Of a stretch of DNA of 64,000 bases, positions 16,583-26,343 are shown one piece after another. Position 1 is the first letter of the stretch. Every line of letters begins with the position of its first letter. The notes under the pieces were generated by a model that saw only the letters and a list, made by a program, of their open reading frames with translations, searched no databases and was not told the DNA's origin. Both the position numbers and the translations under genes were made by a program. The DNA is taken from positions 49,226-113,225 of the forward strand of contig JAHFRD010000010.1 in assembly GCA_023258975.1 (NCBI GenBank), read 5' to 3'. The stretch is from Hydrogenophilales bacterium. GTDB taxonomy: Bacteria; Pseudomonadota; Gammaproteobacteria; Burkholderiales; Thiobacillaceae.

Positions 16583-19396
16583 CTACAACCCCGCCAGCAC
16601 CGCCTCCAGCGGCCTCGGCTTGCCGACGGCATAGCCCTGGACGTACTCGATGCCGATTTCGCGGATGGCATCGAGCAAGTCCTCGTTCTCCACATATTCC
16701 GCCACCGTCCGCATGCCCATGAGGTGGCCGATGCGGTGGATCGCTTCGACAAACGTTCTATCGACCGGATCATCCAGCATGTCGCGCACGAAGGAGCCGT
16801 CGATCTTGAGCACCTGTACCGGCAGGTTCTTCAGGTAGGCGAAGGAGGACATGCCCGATCCGAAGTCGTCGAGGGCGAACTGGCAGCCGGTTTTCGCCAG
16901 TTCGCGCATGAAGCGCACACCCTTGGCGAGGTGTGCCACTGCGGCGGTTTCCGTGATTTCAAAAGTTATCCGGGGCGCGTCAATGCGGTAATGCGCCAGA
17001 CGTTCGCGGATGAAATCGAGGAGATCGTCGTCGAGCAGGCTGAGGCCCGAGAGATTGATGCTCAGGTGTGTATGCGCCGCCGCCGGCCCCGCCAGTTCCA
17101 GGATTCGGAACGTGTGTTCGACCACCCAGCGATCCACCGCCGGCATGAGGCCATAGCGCTCGGCGGTCGGGATGAAGGCGTCGGGCCGCACCAGGTTGCC
17201 GTGGGCATCGCTCATGCGAACCAATACCTCGTAGCTGGGTTCCGCCTGTTCCGGCAGGGCGCGTATTTCCTGCGCGTAAAGCACGAAACGACCATGCGCC
17301 AGCGCGGCGCGGATATCCGCCACCACTTCCATCTCGCCACGCCGATCGCTCGACGCGTCGCTTTCCGGCCGATACACCTCGACCCGATTGCGCCCTTTCT
17401 CCTTGGCGGCATAACAGGCGACATCCGCCACGCGCATGGCCTCCTGCGCGCTGGCGGTCTCGGCGCCGATCACGGCCAGGCCGATCGAGGCGCCCACATC
17501 GAAGGCCTTGTCCCGCCAGGTGAAACGGAACTCGGCGACGGTGGCGCGCATTTTCTCGGCGATCTCGAACGCCTTGTCGGCCGGGCAGTTCTCCAGCAGC
17601 GCGGCGAATTCGTCACCGCCGAGACGGCCGAGAATATCGTTGCGGCGCATTTGTTCGGAGAGCAGAAAGCCCAGTTGTTTCAGCAACTCGTCACCGGCGA
17701 GGTGGCCGCTGGTGTCGTTGACCACCTTGAACTGATCGAGATCGAGATAGAGCAGGGCGTGCTCACCGCCCCCCGCGCGCGCTTCTTCCACCAGCAGCCC
17801 GAGACGACGCTCGAATTCACGCCGCGAGATCAGGCCGGTCAACCCATCGTGGGTCAGTTGCCAGGACATCTCGCGGGTCAGCGCGCGCGATTGGGTCACG
17901 TCGCGGAAGACCATGACCGCGCCGACCATGTGCCCATCCCTGTCCAGGATCGGCGCGGCGGTGTCGTCGATGGCGATTTCCCGCGCCAGCCGATTGATCA
18001 GCAGCGTGTGTTCGGCCAGGCCGACCACCTGCCCCACTTTCAGGCAACGGCTGACCGGCCCCTCCAGGGAATCATGCGTGCGCTCGTCGTAGAGCGGCGC
18101 CACACTTTCCACCGGCATGCCCAAGGCATCGTCCAGGCGCCAGCCGGTCAGGCGTTCCGCCACGGCGTTCATGAAGGTGATGCCGCCTTCCGCGTCCGTG
18201 GTCAGCACCGCGTCACCGATCGAGGCCAGGGTGACCTGGGCGCGCTCCTTCTCCTCGAACAACTGGGCTTCCAGCTGTTTCTGCCGGGTGATGTCGGTAT
18301 GGGTGCCGACCATGCGCACGGCGCGCCCCCCGGCATCGCGCACGGCGCGCCCTCGGCTCAATATCCAGTGCCAATCGCCATCGGCATGGCGGGCGCGGAA
18401 CACCACTTCATAGTCCCGCGCGGGGTCGTCCAGATGCGCCTGCAAGGCCGCCATCGCGGCGGCATGGTCGTCGGGATGCAACACGTTGCGCCAGGCGTTC
18501 ATGCTGGCCGGCAATTCCGCCTGGGTGTAGCCCAGCATGTCGTGCATCCGTGGCGAGTGGAACATCTCGCCCGCGACCAGATCCATATCCCAGACGCCCT
18601 CCTGGGCGCCCTCCACCGCCAGATCGAAACGCTCCTCGCTGGCCCGCAGCGCGGCCAGCATGGACTGGCGCTCTCGCGCGTGGCGCTTCTGGCGACGCAC
18701 GCCCCAGGCAATTCCGGCCAGTCCGAGCAACCAGATGCCACCGTGACTGAAAGCCAGATTCTCCCGGCTGATCTCGATGGCGGCCAGATAAGGCGCGAGT
18801 GGCAGATTGACGCCGGTGGCGCCACGCATGTCGCCCAGCTTGTAACCGAGAATGGCATGGCATTTCTCGCAGCCCGGTTCCATGTACATGGCGCGCAGAT
18901 AGCGCAGATGCGGCTCGCCGTTCATCTCGGCATACGCCCAGATTTCCCGCCTCTCGCCGCGCGTGAAGGCTTCCAGCTGCTCGCGCTCCCAGGTATCCGG
19001 CGCATTGCCGGGGTTGAGCTGCCTGAGGCCGGTGATGCGCCCCTGGATGCCGTACTCTGCCGCATAGGCATCCATCATCTGGCGCAACATGGATGCGGGG
19101 TTGAGCAGGGTCAGCCGGCGGCCGTCCCGGGTGAGGACATCGCGCCCCGGCACATGCGCCAGCCAGGGCACGGATTTCTGGGTGGCGGTAATCGGCACGT
19201 AAACACCGCCATGCCGAGTGGCCCAGCGCCGGAAGGTGATGTCCTTGTTGTAATTCGTGACCGCTGCGGCGCGTGCCTGCGCCATCACCTGCTCGCGTTC
19301 CTGATGAATATTCCAGACCAGCGAGGCCCCCACCACGGCGGTCCAGGCAACCGCCGTCAGTAGCGCCATCCCGTAATCGGCCCGGAAATGGGGCAT
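16583..19396 (-). CDS. Heme-binding sensor c-di-GMP enzyme (DUF3365-PAS-PAS-GGDEF-EAL)
   Basis: 937 aa. A membrane helix (about residues 10-30) leads into a periplasmic DUF3365/Tll0287-like domain with one c-type heme motif CEKCH (C176, C179, H180). A second helix (about 215-232) follows, then two PAS/PAC domains (about 255-375 and 380-500), a GGDEF domain with an intact GRLGGDEF site (about 590) and an EAL domain (about 690-930). The EAL signature reads EVL, but the downstream INLSG, EITETA, LDDFGSG and VLKIDGSF motifs are kept, so phosphodiesterase activity is plausible. It likely links periplasmic redox or gas sensing to c-di-GMP level. It starts 1 nt after the SpoIIAA-like gene. Confidence 0.92.
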   Translation of the reverse strand: MPHFRADYGMALLTAVAWTAVVGASLVWNIHQEREQVMAQARAAAVTNYNKDITFRRWATRHGGVYVPITATQKSVPWLAHVPGRDVLTRDGRRLTLLNPASMLRQMMDAYAAEYGIQGRITGLRQLNPGNAPDTWEREQLEAFTRGERREIWAYAEMNGEPHLRYLRAMYMEPGCEKCHAILGYKLGDMRGATGVNLPLAPYLAAIEISRENLAFSHGGIWLLGLAGIAWGVRRQKRHARERQSMLAALRASEERFDLAVEGAQEGVWDMDLVAGEMFHSPRMHDMLGYTQAELPASMNAWRNVLHPDDHAAAMAALQAHLDDPARDYEVVFRARHADGDWHWILSRGRAVRDAGGRAVRMVGTHTDITRQKQLEAQLFEEKERAQVTLASIGDAVLTTDAEGGITFMNAVAERLTGWRLDDALGMPVESVAPLYDERTHDSLEGPVSRCLKVGQVVGLAEHTLLINRLAREIAIDDTAAPILDRDGHMVGAVMVFRDVTQSRALTREMSWQLTHDGLTGLISRREFERRLGLLVEEARAGGGEHALLYLDLDQFKVVNDTSGHLAGDELLKQLGFLLSEQMRRNDILGRLGGDEFAALLENCPADKAFEIAEKMRATVAEFRFTWRDKAFDVGASIGLAVIGAETASAQEAMRVADVACYAAKEKGRNRVEVYRPESDASSDRRGEMEVVADIRAALAHGRFVLYAQEIRALPEQAEPSYEVLVRMSDAHGNLVRPDAFIPTAERYGLMPAVDRWVVEHTFRILELAGPAAAHTHLSINLSGLSLLDDDLLDFIRERLAHYRIDAPRITFEITETAAVAHLAKGVRFMRELAKTGCQFALDDFGSGMSSFAYLKNLPVQVLKIDGSFVRDMLDDPVDRTFVEAIHRIGHLMGMRTVAEYVENEDLLDAIREIGIEYVQGYAVGKPRPLEAVLAGL

Positions 19397-19397
19397 C

Positions 19398-19745
19398 TCA
19401 CTCAGTCGTGAGCCACTCCAGCGCGATGCCGGGCTCGTCGAAGGCCCGCACTTCCGCGTCGACGAACAGGCGGCTCAACCAGGCCAGCCAGACCATCCAT
19501 TCGTCGGCCGTCACCACCGCGATCTTGCGAAAATCGTAACGGTGCTCACGAGAAAACCGGATCTCTTCCCAGGCCACATCCAGGGTGTAGCCCACCATGT
19601 CGCGTAGATCGAGCAGCACTTCGACGCCCCCCTCGAATTGCAGGCCATGCAGCACGTGCTGCTCGAAATCCTTGTAATCCGCCAGCGTGAACTCGCCGAT
19701 AACGGAAACGGAAACCAGGTTTTTATCGCTGCTGATCGCAATCAT
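19398..19745 (-). CDS. SpoIIAA-like (STAS-related) protein
   Basis: 115 aa. It fits the SpoIIAA-like family: a VSVSVIGEFTLADYKDFEQHV opening, VEVLLDLRDMVGYTLDVAWEEI (about residues 41-62) and a RKIAVVTADEWMVW strand (about 74-87). GGAG lies 6-7 nt before the ATG. Family members are soluble, can bind lipid-like ligands or act in protein switching, and have no fixed role. It is tightly followed by the heme-binding c-di-GMP gene, which suggests a shared signalling output. Confidence 0.82.
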   Translation of the reverse strand: MIAISSDKNLVSVSVIGEFTLADYKDFEQHVLHGLQFEGGVEVLLDLRDMVGYTLDVAWEEIRFSREHRYDFRKIAVVTADEWMVWLAWLSRLFVDAEVRAFDEPGIALEWLTTE

Positions 19746-19755
19746 TTTTCACTCC

Positions 19756-20634
19756 TCATAGGTCATTTCTCGCAAGTTTCGTCGCCCGGAGGCTGGCGGC
19801 CACGCCGGCCAGCACGGTAATCAGCATGCCGAACCAAGCGGTTATCGGCATTTCCATGTTGAAGATTAGGACATCCAGAATACTGCCGAACACCACCGTG
19901 CTGTAGGCGAATGCCGCCACCACCACGGTATCGCCCTTGCGGTAGGCGCGGGTCATGGCGAGCTGGCCCAGGGTGGCGAGCAGGCCGACACCCAATAACA
20001 ACCCCGCATGCTCCCCTGTGGCGGGAACATGCCAGCCTCCATCCAGGCTGGCCAGCAGGCCGGCGCCCAGGGTAGAGATCGCGGCGAACCAGAATACCGT
20101 GCGCCATTCCGGCTCGCCCAGGCGCCCCAGACGGCGCACATGGATATAGGCAAACGCCGCCATCACCCCGGAGAACAGGCCGATCAGGCCCGCCACCAGG
20201 TCTCGCGGCGCGCTGTCCCAGGGGCGCAGCAGCAGCGCCACGCCGAGGAAACCGACGGCCACCGTCGCATACTGGGCACGGCTGGGCCGCTCGTCGAGCT
20301 GCCAGGGCATGAGCAGCGCGAGAAACAGAGGCGACGAGTAGTTGAGGGTGATGGCCAGCGAAAGAGGCAGATGCGCGACCGCGTGGAAAAAAGTGGCCAA
20401 GGCAAGGAAACCGACCAGGCCACGGCGCAGGTGCAAGCCGGTGTGCTCGCCGAAAAAATGCCGCCCGGCGCCGATGCCGTGGCGTAGCGTCATCACCGCC
20501 AGCAACAAGGCCAGCGCAACCAGGGAACGGTAGAACACCAGTTCATGGCTGGAGAACCACTGCGTGCCCAGCTTGACCAGCACGCCCATGAGCGCGAACG
20601 AGGCGCCGGCCAGGAGCATCCAGGTGGAACCCAA
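19756..20634 (-). CDS. EamA/DMT-family transporter
   Basis: About 292 aa with ten predicted membrane helices in two EamA repeats (the first includes SFALMGVLVKLG, the second AMTRAYRKGDTVVVAAFAYSTVVFG). The frame opens with TTG at 20634, 3 nt after the rmuC stop; an ATG at 20619 is an alternative start. Substrates of this family range from nucleotide sugars to amino acids and cannot be assigned here. Position in an exopolysaccharide-precursor block makes export of a metabolite possible. Confidence 0.88.
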   Translation of the reverse strand: MGSTWMLLAGASFALMGVLVKLGTQWFSSHELVFYRSLVALALLLAVMTLRHGIGAGRHFFGEHTGLHLRRGLVGFLALATFFHAVAHLPLSLAITLNYSSPLFLALLMPWQLDERPSRAQYATVAVGFLGVALLLRPWDSAPRDLVAGLIGLFSGVMAAFAYIHVRRLGRLGEPEWRTVFWFAAISTLGAGLLASLDGGWHVPATGEHAGLLLGVGLLATLGQLAMTRAYRKGDTVVVAAFAYSTVVFGSILDVLIFNMEMPITAWFGMLITVLAGVAASLRATKLARNDL

Positions 20635-20637
20635 GGG

Positions 20638-21891
20638 TCAGGCATCCGGCGTGAATTCGGGCGCCTGCGGCATGCGCGCGGCCTGTTCCACCGGTGCCGC
20701 CACCGGCAAGGCCTTGCCTTCCGGCGCCACCCGCCATTCCTCGAATTTGCGCGCGGCCACCAGCACCCGCGTCTCCAACGAGCCGGTGGCGTCGTTATAG
20801 GCTTTCACCGCCTGGCCCAGATTCTTGCCGACGCTGTTCCAGTGTTCCCCAAGCTTGCTCAGGCGTTCGTACAACTGGGCGCCGAGCAGACTGACCTGAC
20901 GGGCGTTGTCGGCCAGCGCCTCCTGGCGCCAGCCGTAATAGACCGCCTTGAGCAGGGCCAGCAGGGTCGTGGGGGTGGCCAGGATCACTTTCTTCTCACT
21001 GGCGTATTCGATCAGATCCGGATCTTCCTGAAGCGCGGCGGCGAAGAAGGATTCGCCGGGGAGGAACAGCACCACGAATTCCGGCGCCGGCGCGAACTGT
21101 TCCCAGTAGGCCTTGGCCGACAACTGCTGGACATGGGTGCGCACATGCTGGGCATAGCGGGCCAGGGCGCGGTGACGCGCGTCCACGCTTTCCTCCTCTG
21201 TCGCTTCCAGGTAGGCGGACAGCGGCGCCTTGGAATCGAGCACCACGCTCTTGCCGCCAGGCAGGCGCACCACCATGTCCGGGCGACGGCCATCGGCGCT
21301 GGTTTCCTGTTCGAAGAAATCGCAGTGATCCAGCATGCCGGCCATTTCCACCACCCGGCGCAACTGCACCTCGCCCCAGCGCCCGCGCACCTCGGGGCGA
21401 CGCAGGGCGGTCACCAGGCGGTGCGTCTCGCCTTTCAATTCATGCTGCGCGGCGAGCAGGCCTTTCACCTGCTCGGTGAGCCCGGCATAGGCGCCGGCGC
21501 GCAAATGTTCCATTTCCCGCTGCCGCGCATCGAGCTTGTCCAGGGTGTCCGCCAGCGGTTTGACCAGGGTTTCCACCGCCCGCTGCCGCGCCGCCAGGTC
21601 GCCTTTGGCCTGCTCCTGGAAACCGGCGAGATTCTGCCGGGCGAGATCGAGAAACGCCTGGTTATTGTTCCTGAGCGCATCGGCGGAAAGGGATTTGAAG
21701 GCGTCGGCCAGCTCGCGTTCGGCGTTCTCCAGCAACGCCGCGTTCGCGCCGGCGCCGGCGCGCGCCTGCTCCAGGCGGATTTCCAGTTCGGCGATACGCG
21801 TCTGCCAGCGACCGCGTTGCCAGAACAGCAGCACCAGGCCGGAAAGCAAGCCCAGCGCCAGCCCCATGAGGGCGGCCAGAGGGGTATCCAT
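20638..21891 (-). CDS. rmuC: DNA recombination protein RmuC
   Basis: About 417 aa. An N-terminal membrane anchor (about residues 5-25) is followed by a long coiled coil (about 30-140) and the RmuC nuclease-like core: RGRWGEVQLRRVVEMAG, RPDMVVRLPGGKSVVLDSKAPL and FLPGESFFAAALQEDPDL. RmuC limits recombination at inverted repeats in E. coli. An ATG at 21891 is preferred over the TTG just before it. It follows rfbD by about 25 nt. Confidence 0.93.
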   Translation of the reverse strand: MDTPLAALMGLALGLLSGLVLLFWQRGRWQTRIAELEIRLEQARAGAGANAALLENAERELADAFKSLSADALRNNNQAFLDLARQNLAGFQEQAKGDLAARQRAVETLVKPLADTLDKLDARQREMEHLRAGAYAGLTEQVKGLLAAQHELKGETHRLVTALRRPEVRGRWGEVQLRRVVEMAGMLDHCDFFEQETSADGRRPDMVVRLPGGKSVVLDSKAPLSAYLEATEEESVDARHRALARYAQHVRTHVQQLSAKAYWEQFAPAPEFVVLFLPGESFFAAALQEDPDLIEYASEKKVILATPTTLLALLKAVYYGWRQEALADNARQVSLLGAQLYERLSKLGEHWNSVGKNLGQAVKAYNDATGSLETRVLVAARKFEEWRVAPEGKALPVAAPVEQAARMPQAPEFTPDA

Positions 21892-21915
21892 CAATTCAAC
21901 CGCCGTTATCCAGGT

Positions 21916-22788
21916 TCAACCTTGCATGCACAAGCTCAATGCCTCGCGCCAGTCCGGCAATCGCACCCCGAACACCCGCGCCAGCTTGTCGTTGTTCAGG
22001 CGCGAGTTGAGCGGACGCCTGGCCGGAGTCGGGTAGTCGCGGCTCGGAATGGGCAACAGGTTCGCCTTCGATTCCTCGCCGTCGAGCGCCTGGATGGCTT
22101 GCGCGAAACCGTGCCAGGAGGTCTCGCCGGCGTTGGTCATGTGATACACGCCCCACGGATCGGGCCGGTCGGCGCCGCGCGCGGGCGAAATCTGTTGGGC
22201 GAGGATCAGCGCGGCGGCTTCGGCCAGCATGCGGCTCCAGGTCGGGGCGCCGATCTGGTCGGCGACGATCTTCAGTTCCGGCCGCTCGCGCATGAGGCGG
22301 CGCATGGTGAGCAGGAAGTTGGCGCCCCGCGCGCCGTAGACCCAGGAGGTACGGAAGATCAGGTGGCGCCGGCAGGCCGCCTGGATCGCCTGTTCTCCGG
22401 CCAGCTTGCTGGCGCCGTAGACGTTGAGCGGCCCGGTCGCGTCGCCCTCCCGCCAGGGTGTCTCGCCACTGCCGTCGAACACGTAATCGGTGGAGTAATG
22501 CACCAGCGTGGCGCCCAGCTTCTCCGCCTCTTCGGCAAGAATTCCGGGAGCGATCGCATTGACGGAATGGGCCAGATCCGTTTCGCTTTCCGCCTTGTCC
22601 ACGGCGGTGTGGGCGGCCGGGTTGACGATGATGCGCGGGGCGACTTCGCGCACCACGCGGCGAATGACGGCGGCGTCAGCGAGATTCATCGACTTCGAGT
22701 CAACGGCGACCACTTCACCCAGGCAAGCCAGGGTGCGGCGCAGTTCCCAGCCGACCTGGCCGTTGGCGCCCGTCAGCAGAATCTTCAT
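21916..22788 (-). CDS. rfbD: dTDP-4-dehydrorhamnose reductase
   Basis: 290 aa short-chain dehydrogenase fold starting MKILLTGANGQVGWELRR, with the catalytic YGASK motif (about residues 126-130) and STDYVFDG just before it. It makes dTDP-L-rhamnose with NAD(P)H, the last step of the pathway. Its ATG overlaps the rfbC stop (ATGA). Confidence 0.96.
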   Translation of the reverse strand: MKILLTGANGQVGWELRRTLACLGEVVAVDSKSMNLADAAVIRRVVREVAPRIIVNPAAHTAVDKAESETDLAHSVNAIAPGILAEEAEKLGATLVHYSTDYVFDGSGETPWREGDATGPLNVYGASKLAGEQAIQAACRRHLIFRTSWVYGARGANFLLTMRRLMRERPELKIVADQIGAPTWSRMLAEAAALILAQQISPARGADRPDPWGVYHMTNAGETSWHGFAQAIQALDGEESKANLLPIPSRDYPTPARRPLNSRLNNDKLARVFGVRLPDWREALSLCMQG

Positions 22789-23327
22789 GGATAGACCTCC
22801 GCATCCCGCAGCAGACTGCCCACCTTATCCTTGGCGGAAAGCGCCGGTTCGCCATCGAGCGGCCAAGGAATGCCAATGGCCGGTTCGTTCCACAGTACGC
22901 AACGCTCGTGCTCGGGGGCGTAATACTCCGTGGCCTTGTAGAGGAAGTCGGCGAACTCCGAGAGCACCAGAAAGCCGTGCGCGAAACCGGGCGGAATCCA
23001 CAACATGTGCCGGTTCTCGGCGGACAGTTCGTGGCCGGTCCACTTGCCGAAGTGGGGCGAGGAGCGGCGCAGATCGACGGCGACGTCGTACACCGCGCCG
23101 TGGGTGACCCGCACCAGCTTGCCCTGCGGCTGGTGGAGCTGATAGTGCAGGCCGCGCAGCACGCCTTTCGCGGAACGCGAGTGGTTGTCCTGCACGAAAT
23201 CGAGGTCGAGGCCGAGGCTCTGGAAGGTCTTGCGGTTCCAGCTTTCCATGAAGAATCCGCGCGCATCGCCAAATACTTTCGGTTCGATGAGGAGGACTTC
23301 GGGCAGTTCGGTCGGGAGGATCCGCAT
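22785..23327 (-). CDS. rfbC: dTDP-4-dehydrorhamnose 3,5-epimerase
   Basis: 180 aa cupin enzyme. Motifs: VFGDARGFFMESW (about residues 18-30), FVQDNHSRSAKGVLRGLHYQ with the catalytic histidine (about 44-63), and WIPPGFAHGFLVLS (about 114-127). It epimerises the 4-keto-6-deoxy sugar at C3 and C5. The start overlaps the rfbA stop by one base. Confidence 0.97.
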   Translation of the reverse strand: MRILPTELPEVLLIEPKVFGDARGFFMESWNRKTFQSLGLDLDFVQDNHSRSAKGVLRGLHYQLHQPQGKLVRVTHGAVYDVAVDLRRSSPHFGKWTGHELSAENRHMLWIPPGFAHGFLVLSEFADFLYKATEYYAPEHERCVLWNEPAIGIPWPLDGEPALSAKDKVGSLLRDAEVYP

Positions 23328-24217
23328 CAGAAGACCTTTTCCTTGAGCATGCCCAGCAGGTATTGCCCGTAGGCGTTCTTCTTCAATGGGGTGGCGAGCC
23401 GCTCCACCTGCTCGGCGCTGATGTAGCCCTGGCGGTAGGCGATCTCTTCCGGGCAGGCGATCTTGAGGCCTTGCCGCTTTTCGATGGTCTCGATGAACAG
23501 CCCGGCTTCCAGCAACGATTCGTGGGTGCCGGTGTCGAGCCAGGCGTGGCCGCGCCCGAGGATGGAGACGTTGAGTTCGTTCCATTCCAGGTAGCGCTTG
23601 TTGACGTCGGTGATTTCCAGTTCGCCGCGTGGGGAGGGCTTCATGGCGCGGGCGATGTCGATCACGCGGTTGTCGTAGAAATACAGGCCGGTGACGGCAT
23701 AGTTGGATTTGGGTTGCCTGGGCTTCTCTTCCAGGCTGATGGCGCGGCCGGCGGCGTCGAATTCGACCACGCCGTAGCGCTCGGGGTCGTGCACCCGGTA
23801 GGCGAACACGGTGGCGCCGCTTTCCTGGGCGCTGGCGTCCTTGAGGTCGTGGGCCATCTCGTGGCCGTAGAAGATGTTGTCGCCGAGAACCAGGGCGCTG
23901 GGGCTGTCGCCGACGAAATCGGCGCCGATGAGGAAGGCTTGCGCGAGGCCGTCGGGGCTGGGTTGCACGGCGTACTGGAGGTTGAGGCCCCACTGGCCGC
24001 CGTCACCCAGGAGTTGGGTGAAGCGCGGAGTGTCCTGCGGGGTGGAGATGATGAGGATGTCGCGAATGCCGGCCAGCATGAGCGTGGTCAGCGGGTGGTA
24101 GATCATCGGTTTGTCGTAGATCGGCAGGAGCTGCTTGGACACCGCCAGCGTCGCTGGGTAGAGCCGGGTGCCGCTGCCGCCGGCGAGGATGATGCCTTTT
24201 CTGGGTGAGGCGGTCAT
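23327..24217 (-). CDS. rfbA: Glucose-1-phosphate thymidylyltransferase
   Basis: 296 aa. The nucleotide-binding signature [17 protein letters not shown] opens the protein, followed by [28 protein letters not shown] (about residues 107-117) and [20 protein letters not shown]. It makes dTDP-glucose from dTTP and glucose 1-phosphate, the first step of the rhamnose branch and the usual point of feedback by dTDP-rhamnose. It begins 3 nt after the rfbB stop. Confidence 0.97.
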   Translation of the reverse strand: MTASPRKGIILAGGSGTRLYPATLAVSKQLLPIYDKPMIYHPLTTLMLAGIRDILIISTPQDTPRFTQLLGDGGQWGLNLQYAVQPSPDGLAQAFLIGADFVGDSPSALVLGDNIFYGHEMAHDLKDASAQESGATVFAYRVHDPERYGVVEFDAAGRAISLEEKPRQPKSNYAVTGLYFYDNRVIDIARAMKPSPRGELEITDVNKRYLEWNELNVSILGRGHAWLDTGTHESLLEAGLFIETIEKRQGLKIACPEEIAYRQGYISAEQVERLATPLKKNAYGQYLLGMLKEKVF

Positions 24218-24220
24218 GGT

Positions 24221-25294
24221 TCAGCGTCCTTGGTAATTGGCGTCGAGCCATTTGCGGTATTCGCCGCTGGCAACGTTTTCCACCCAGCCCATGTGGTCGA
24301 GATACCACTTCACGGTCTTGCGGATGCCGGTCTCGAAGGTTTCGGCGGGTTTCCAGCCGAGTTCATGGTGAATCTTGCTGGCGTCGATGGCGTAGCGGCG
24401 GTCGTGGCCGGGGCGATCCTTGACGTAGGTGATGAGGCGGGTGGCGGGGCCGGCCGGGCTGGGCTGGCCATCTTTTGCCAAAAACTCGTCAAGCAGGCCG
24501 CAGACGCGGTGGACGATGTCGAGATTGGGCATTTCGTTCCAGCCGCCGATGTTGTAGGTCTCGCCAACGCGCCCCCGTTCCAGCACGACACGGATGGCGG
24601 AACAGTGGTCGGAAACGTACAACCAGTCGCGCACGTTCATGCCGTCGCCGTAGATGGGCAGGGGCTTGGCGTGGGTGGCGTTGAGGATCATCAGGGGAAT
24701 GAGTTTCTCGGGGAACTGGTAGGGGCCGTAGTTGTTGGAGCAGTTGGTGGTGAGCACCGGCAGGCCGTAGGTGTGGTGATAGGCGCGCACGAGGTGGTCG
24801 GAACTGGCCTTGCTCGCCGAATAGGGGCTGTTCGGGGCGAACGGGGTTTCCTCGGTGAAGGCGGGGTCGTCCTTGCCCAATGAGCCGTAAACCTCGTCGG
24901 TGGAGACGTGGAGGAAGCGGAAGGCGGCTTTTTCGGCTGCGCCCAGGCCGTTCCAGTAGCCGCGCACTTCTTCGAGCAGGTGGAAGGTGCCGACGATGTT
25001 GGTCTGGATGAAGTCTTCCGGGCCGTGGATGGAGCGGTCTACATGGCTCTCGGCGGCGAAGTTGACGATGGCGCGCGGTTGGTGCTCGGCCAGCAGTTTG
25101 CCGACCAGGGTACGGTCGCCGATGTCGCCCTGGGCGAATACATGGCGCGCGTCACCGCGCAGGCTGGCGAGATTCTCCAGGTTGCCGGCATAGGTGAGCT
25201 TGTCGAGATTGAGCACCGGCTCGTTGTGCTCGGCCAGCCAGTCGATGATGAAATTCGCGCCGATGAAGCCGGCGCCGCCGGTGACGAGGATCAT
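24221..25294 (-). CDS. rfbB: dTDP-glucose 4,6-dehydratase
   Basis: 357 aa from the ATG at 25294, with GGAG about 8 nt upstream. The NAD fold begins [15 protein letters not shown]. The catalytic region shows [12 protein letters not shown] and [15 protein letters not shown], and [22 protein letters not shown] residues appear as [18 protein letters not shown]. It makes dTDP-4-keto-6-deoxyglucose. Its start codon overlaps the end of galE. Confidence 0.97.
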   Translation of the reverse strand: MILVTGGAGFIGANFIIDWLAEHNEPVLNLDKLTYAGNLENLASLRGDARHVFAQGDIGDRTLVGKLLAEHQPRAIVNFAAESHVDRSIHGPEDFIQTNIVGTFHLLEEVRGYWNGLGAAEKAAFRFLHVSTDEVYGSLGKDDPAFTEETPFAPNSPYSASKASSDHLVRAYHHTYGLPVLTTNCSNNYGPYQFPEKLIPLMILNATHAKPLPIYGDGMNVRDWLYVSDHCSAIRVVLERGRVGETYNIGGWNEMPNLDIVHRVCGLLDEFLAKDGQPSPAGPATRLITYVKDRPGHDRRYAIDASKIHHELGWKPAETFETGIRKTVKWYLDHMGWVENVASGEYRKWLDANYQGR

Positions 25295-26334
25295 GCTTTT
25301 TCTCCGGTTGTTATTTCGGTGAAGCCTTGCGGGTTCATGGACTGCCAGCGCCAGGTGTCCTCGCACATTTCCTCCAGGCCGCGCAGCGCTTTCCAGCCCA
25401 GCTCGCGCTCCGCCTTGGCGGGGTCGGCCCAGCACTGGGCGATGTCGCCAACGCGGCGCGGCGCGAATCGGTAGGGTACGGGGCGGCCGCTGGCTTTCGC
25501 GAAGGCTTGCGCCATTTCCACCACGCTATAGCCACACCCGGTGCCCAGGTTCCAGACCCGCACCCCGGGGCCTTCGGCCAGTTTTTCCACCGCCTTCACA
25601 TGGCCCTGAGCCAGGTCCACCACATGAATGTAGTCGCGCACCCCGGTGCCATCCGGGGTGGGGTAGTCGTTGCCCCAGACGTTGAGATATTCGCGGCGGC
25701 CCACCGCCACCTGGGCGATGTAGGGCATCAGGTTGCTGGGAATGCCGCGCGGGTCTTCGCCGATACGCCCGCTTTCGTGCGCGCCCACCGGGTTGAAATA
25801 ACGCAGCAGGGCGATGCTCCATTCCGGGTCGGATGCGGCCAGGTCGCCGAGAATCTGCTCGATGATCAGTTTGCTTCGGCCATAAGGATTGGTGGTGGCG
25901 CCCACCGGGAAATCCTCGCGGATCGGCACCGAGGCGGGATCGCCGTAGACCGTGGCGGAAGAACTGAACACCACGGTCTTCACCCCGGCCGCCTGCATGG
26001 CCTCGAACAGGGTGATGCTGCCCGCAAGGTTGTTGTCGTAATAGCGTAGCGGCTGCTCCACCGATTCCCCCACCGCCTTGAGGCCGGCGAAGTGGATCAC
26101 GGAGTCGATCGCGTATTGCGTGAACAAGGCATCAAGCGCGGCGCGATCGCGGATGTCGGCCTCAATGAAGGGGAAGTCCCGACCGGAGAGTTCCTTCACC
26201 CGCTTGAGCGATTCCGCGCTGCTGTTGCACAGGTTGTCGAGAACCACGATGTCATGGCCGGCGGCAAGGAATTCGATACAGGCGTGCGAACCGATATAGC
26301 CCGCGCCGCCGGTAATCAGGATGGTCTGCTTCAT
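25291..26334 (-). CDS. galE: UDP-glucose 4-epimerase
   Basis: 347 aa. NAD motif [20 protein letters not shown]; catalytic [10 protein letters not shown] and [12 protein letters not shown]; substrate region [17 protein letters not shown]. It interconverts UDP-glucose and UDP-galactose, feeding surface polysaccharide. It is the first of five sugar-nucleotide genes in a row, 9 nt after the CAAX-type protease gene. Confidence 0.97.
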   Translation of the reverse strand: MKQTILITGGAGYIGSHACIEFLAAGHDIVVLDNLCNSSAESLKRVKELSGRDFPFIEADIRDRAALDALFTQYAIDSVIHFAGLKAVGESVEQPLRYYDNNLAGSITLFEAMQAAGVKTVVFSSSATVYGDPASVPIREDFPVGATTNPYGRSKLIIEQILGDLAASDPEWSIALLRYFNPVGAHESGRIGEDPRGIPSNLMPYIAQVAVGRREYLNVWGNDYPTPDGTGVRDYIHVVDLAQGHVKAVEKLAEGPGVRVWNLGTGCGYSVVEMAQAFAKASGRPVPYRFAPRRVGDIAQCWADPAKAERELGWKALRGLEEMCEDTWRWQSMNPQGFTEITTGEKA

Positions 26335-26343
26335 TGTTGTTCT

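Noticed and set aside
16532..19363. Plus-strand open frame of over 900 codons opposite the heme GGDEF-EAL gene
   Set aside because: Composition is rich in His, Gln, Gly and Arg as expected for an antisense shadow in GC-rich DNA; the minus-strand gene has clear domains.
16583..19396. EVL instead of EAL taken as loss of phosphodiesterase activity
   Set aside because: The other catalytic motifs are kept and EVL variants of active enzymes exist, so inactivity is not supported.
20545..22794. Long plus-strand frame opposite rmuC and rfbD
   Set aside because: It spans the antisense of three real genes and their junctions.
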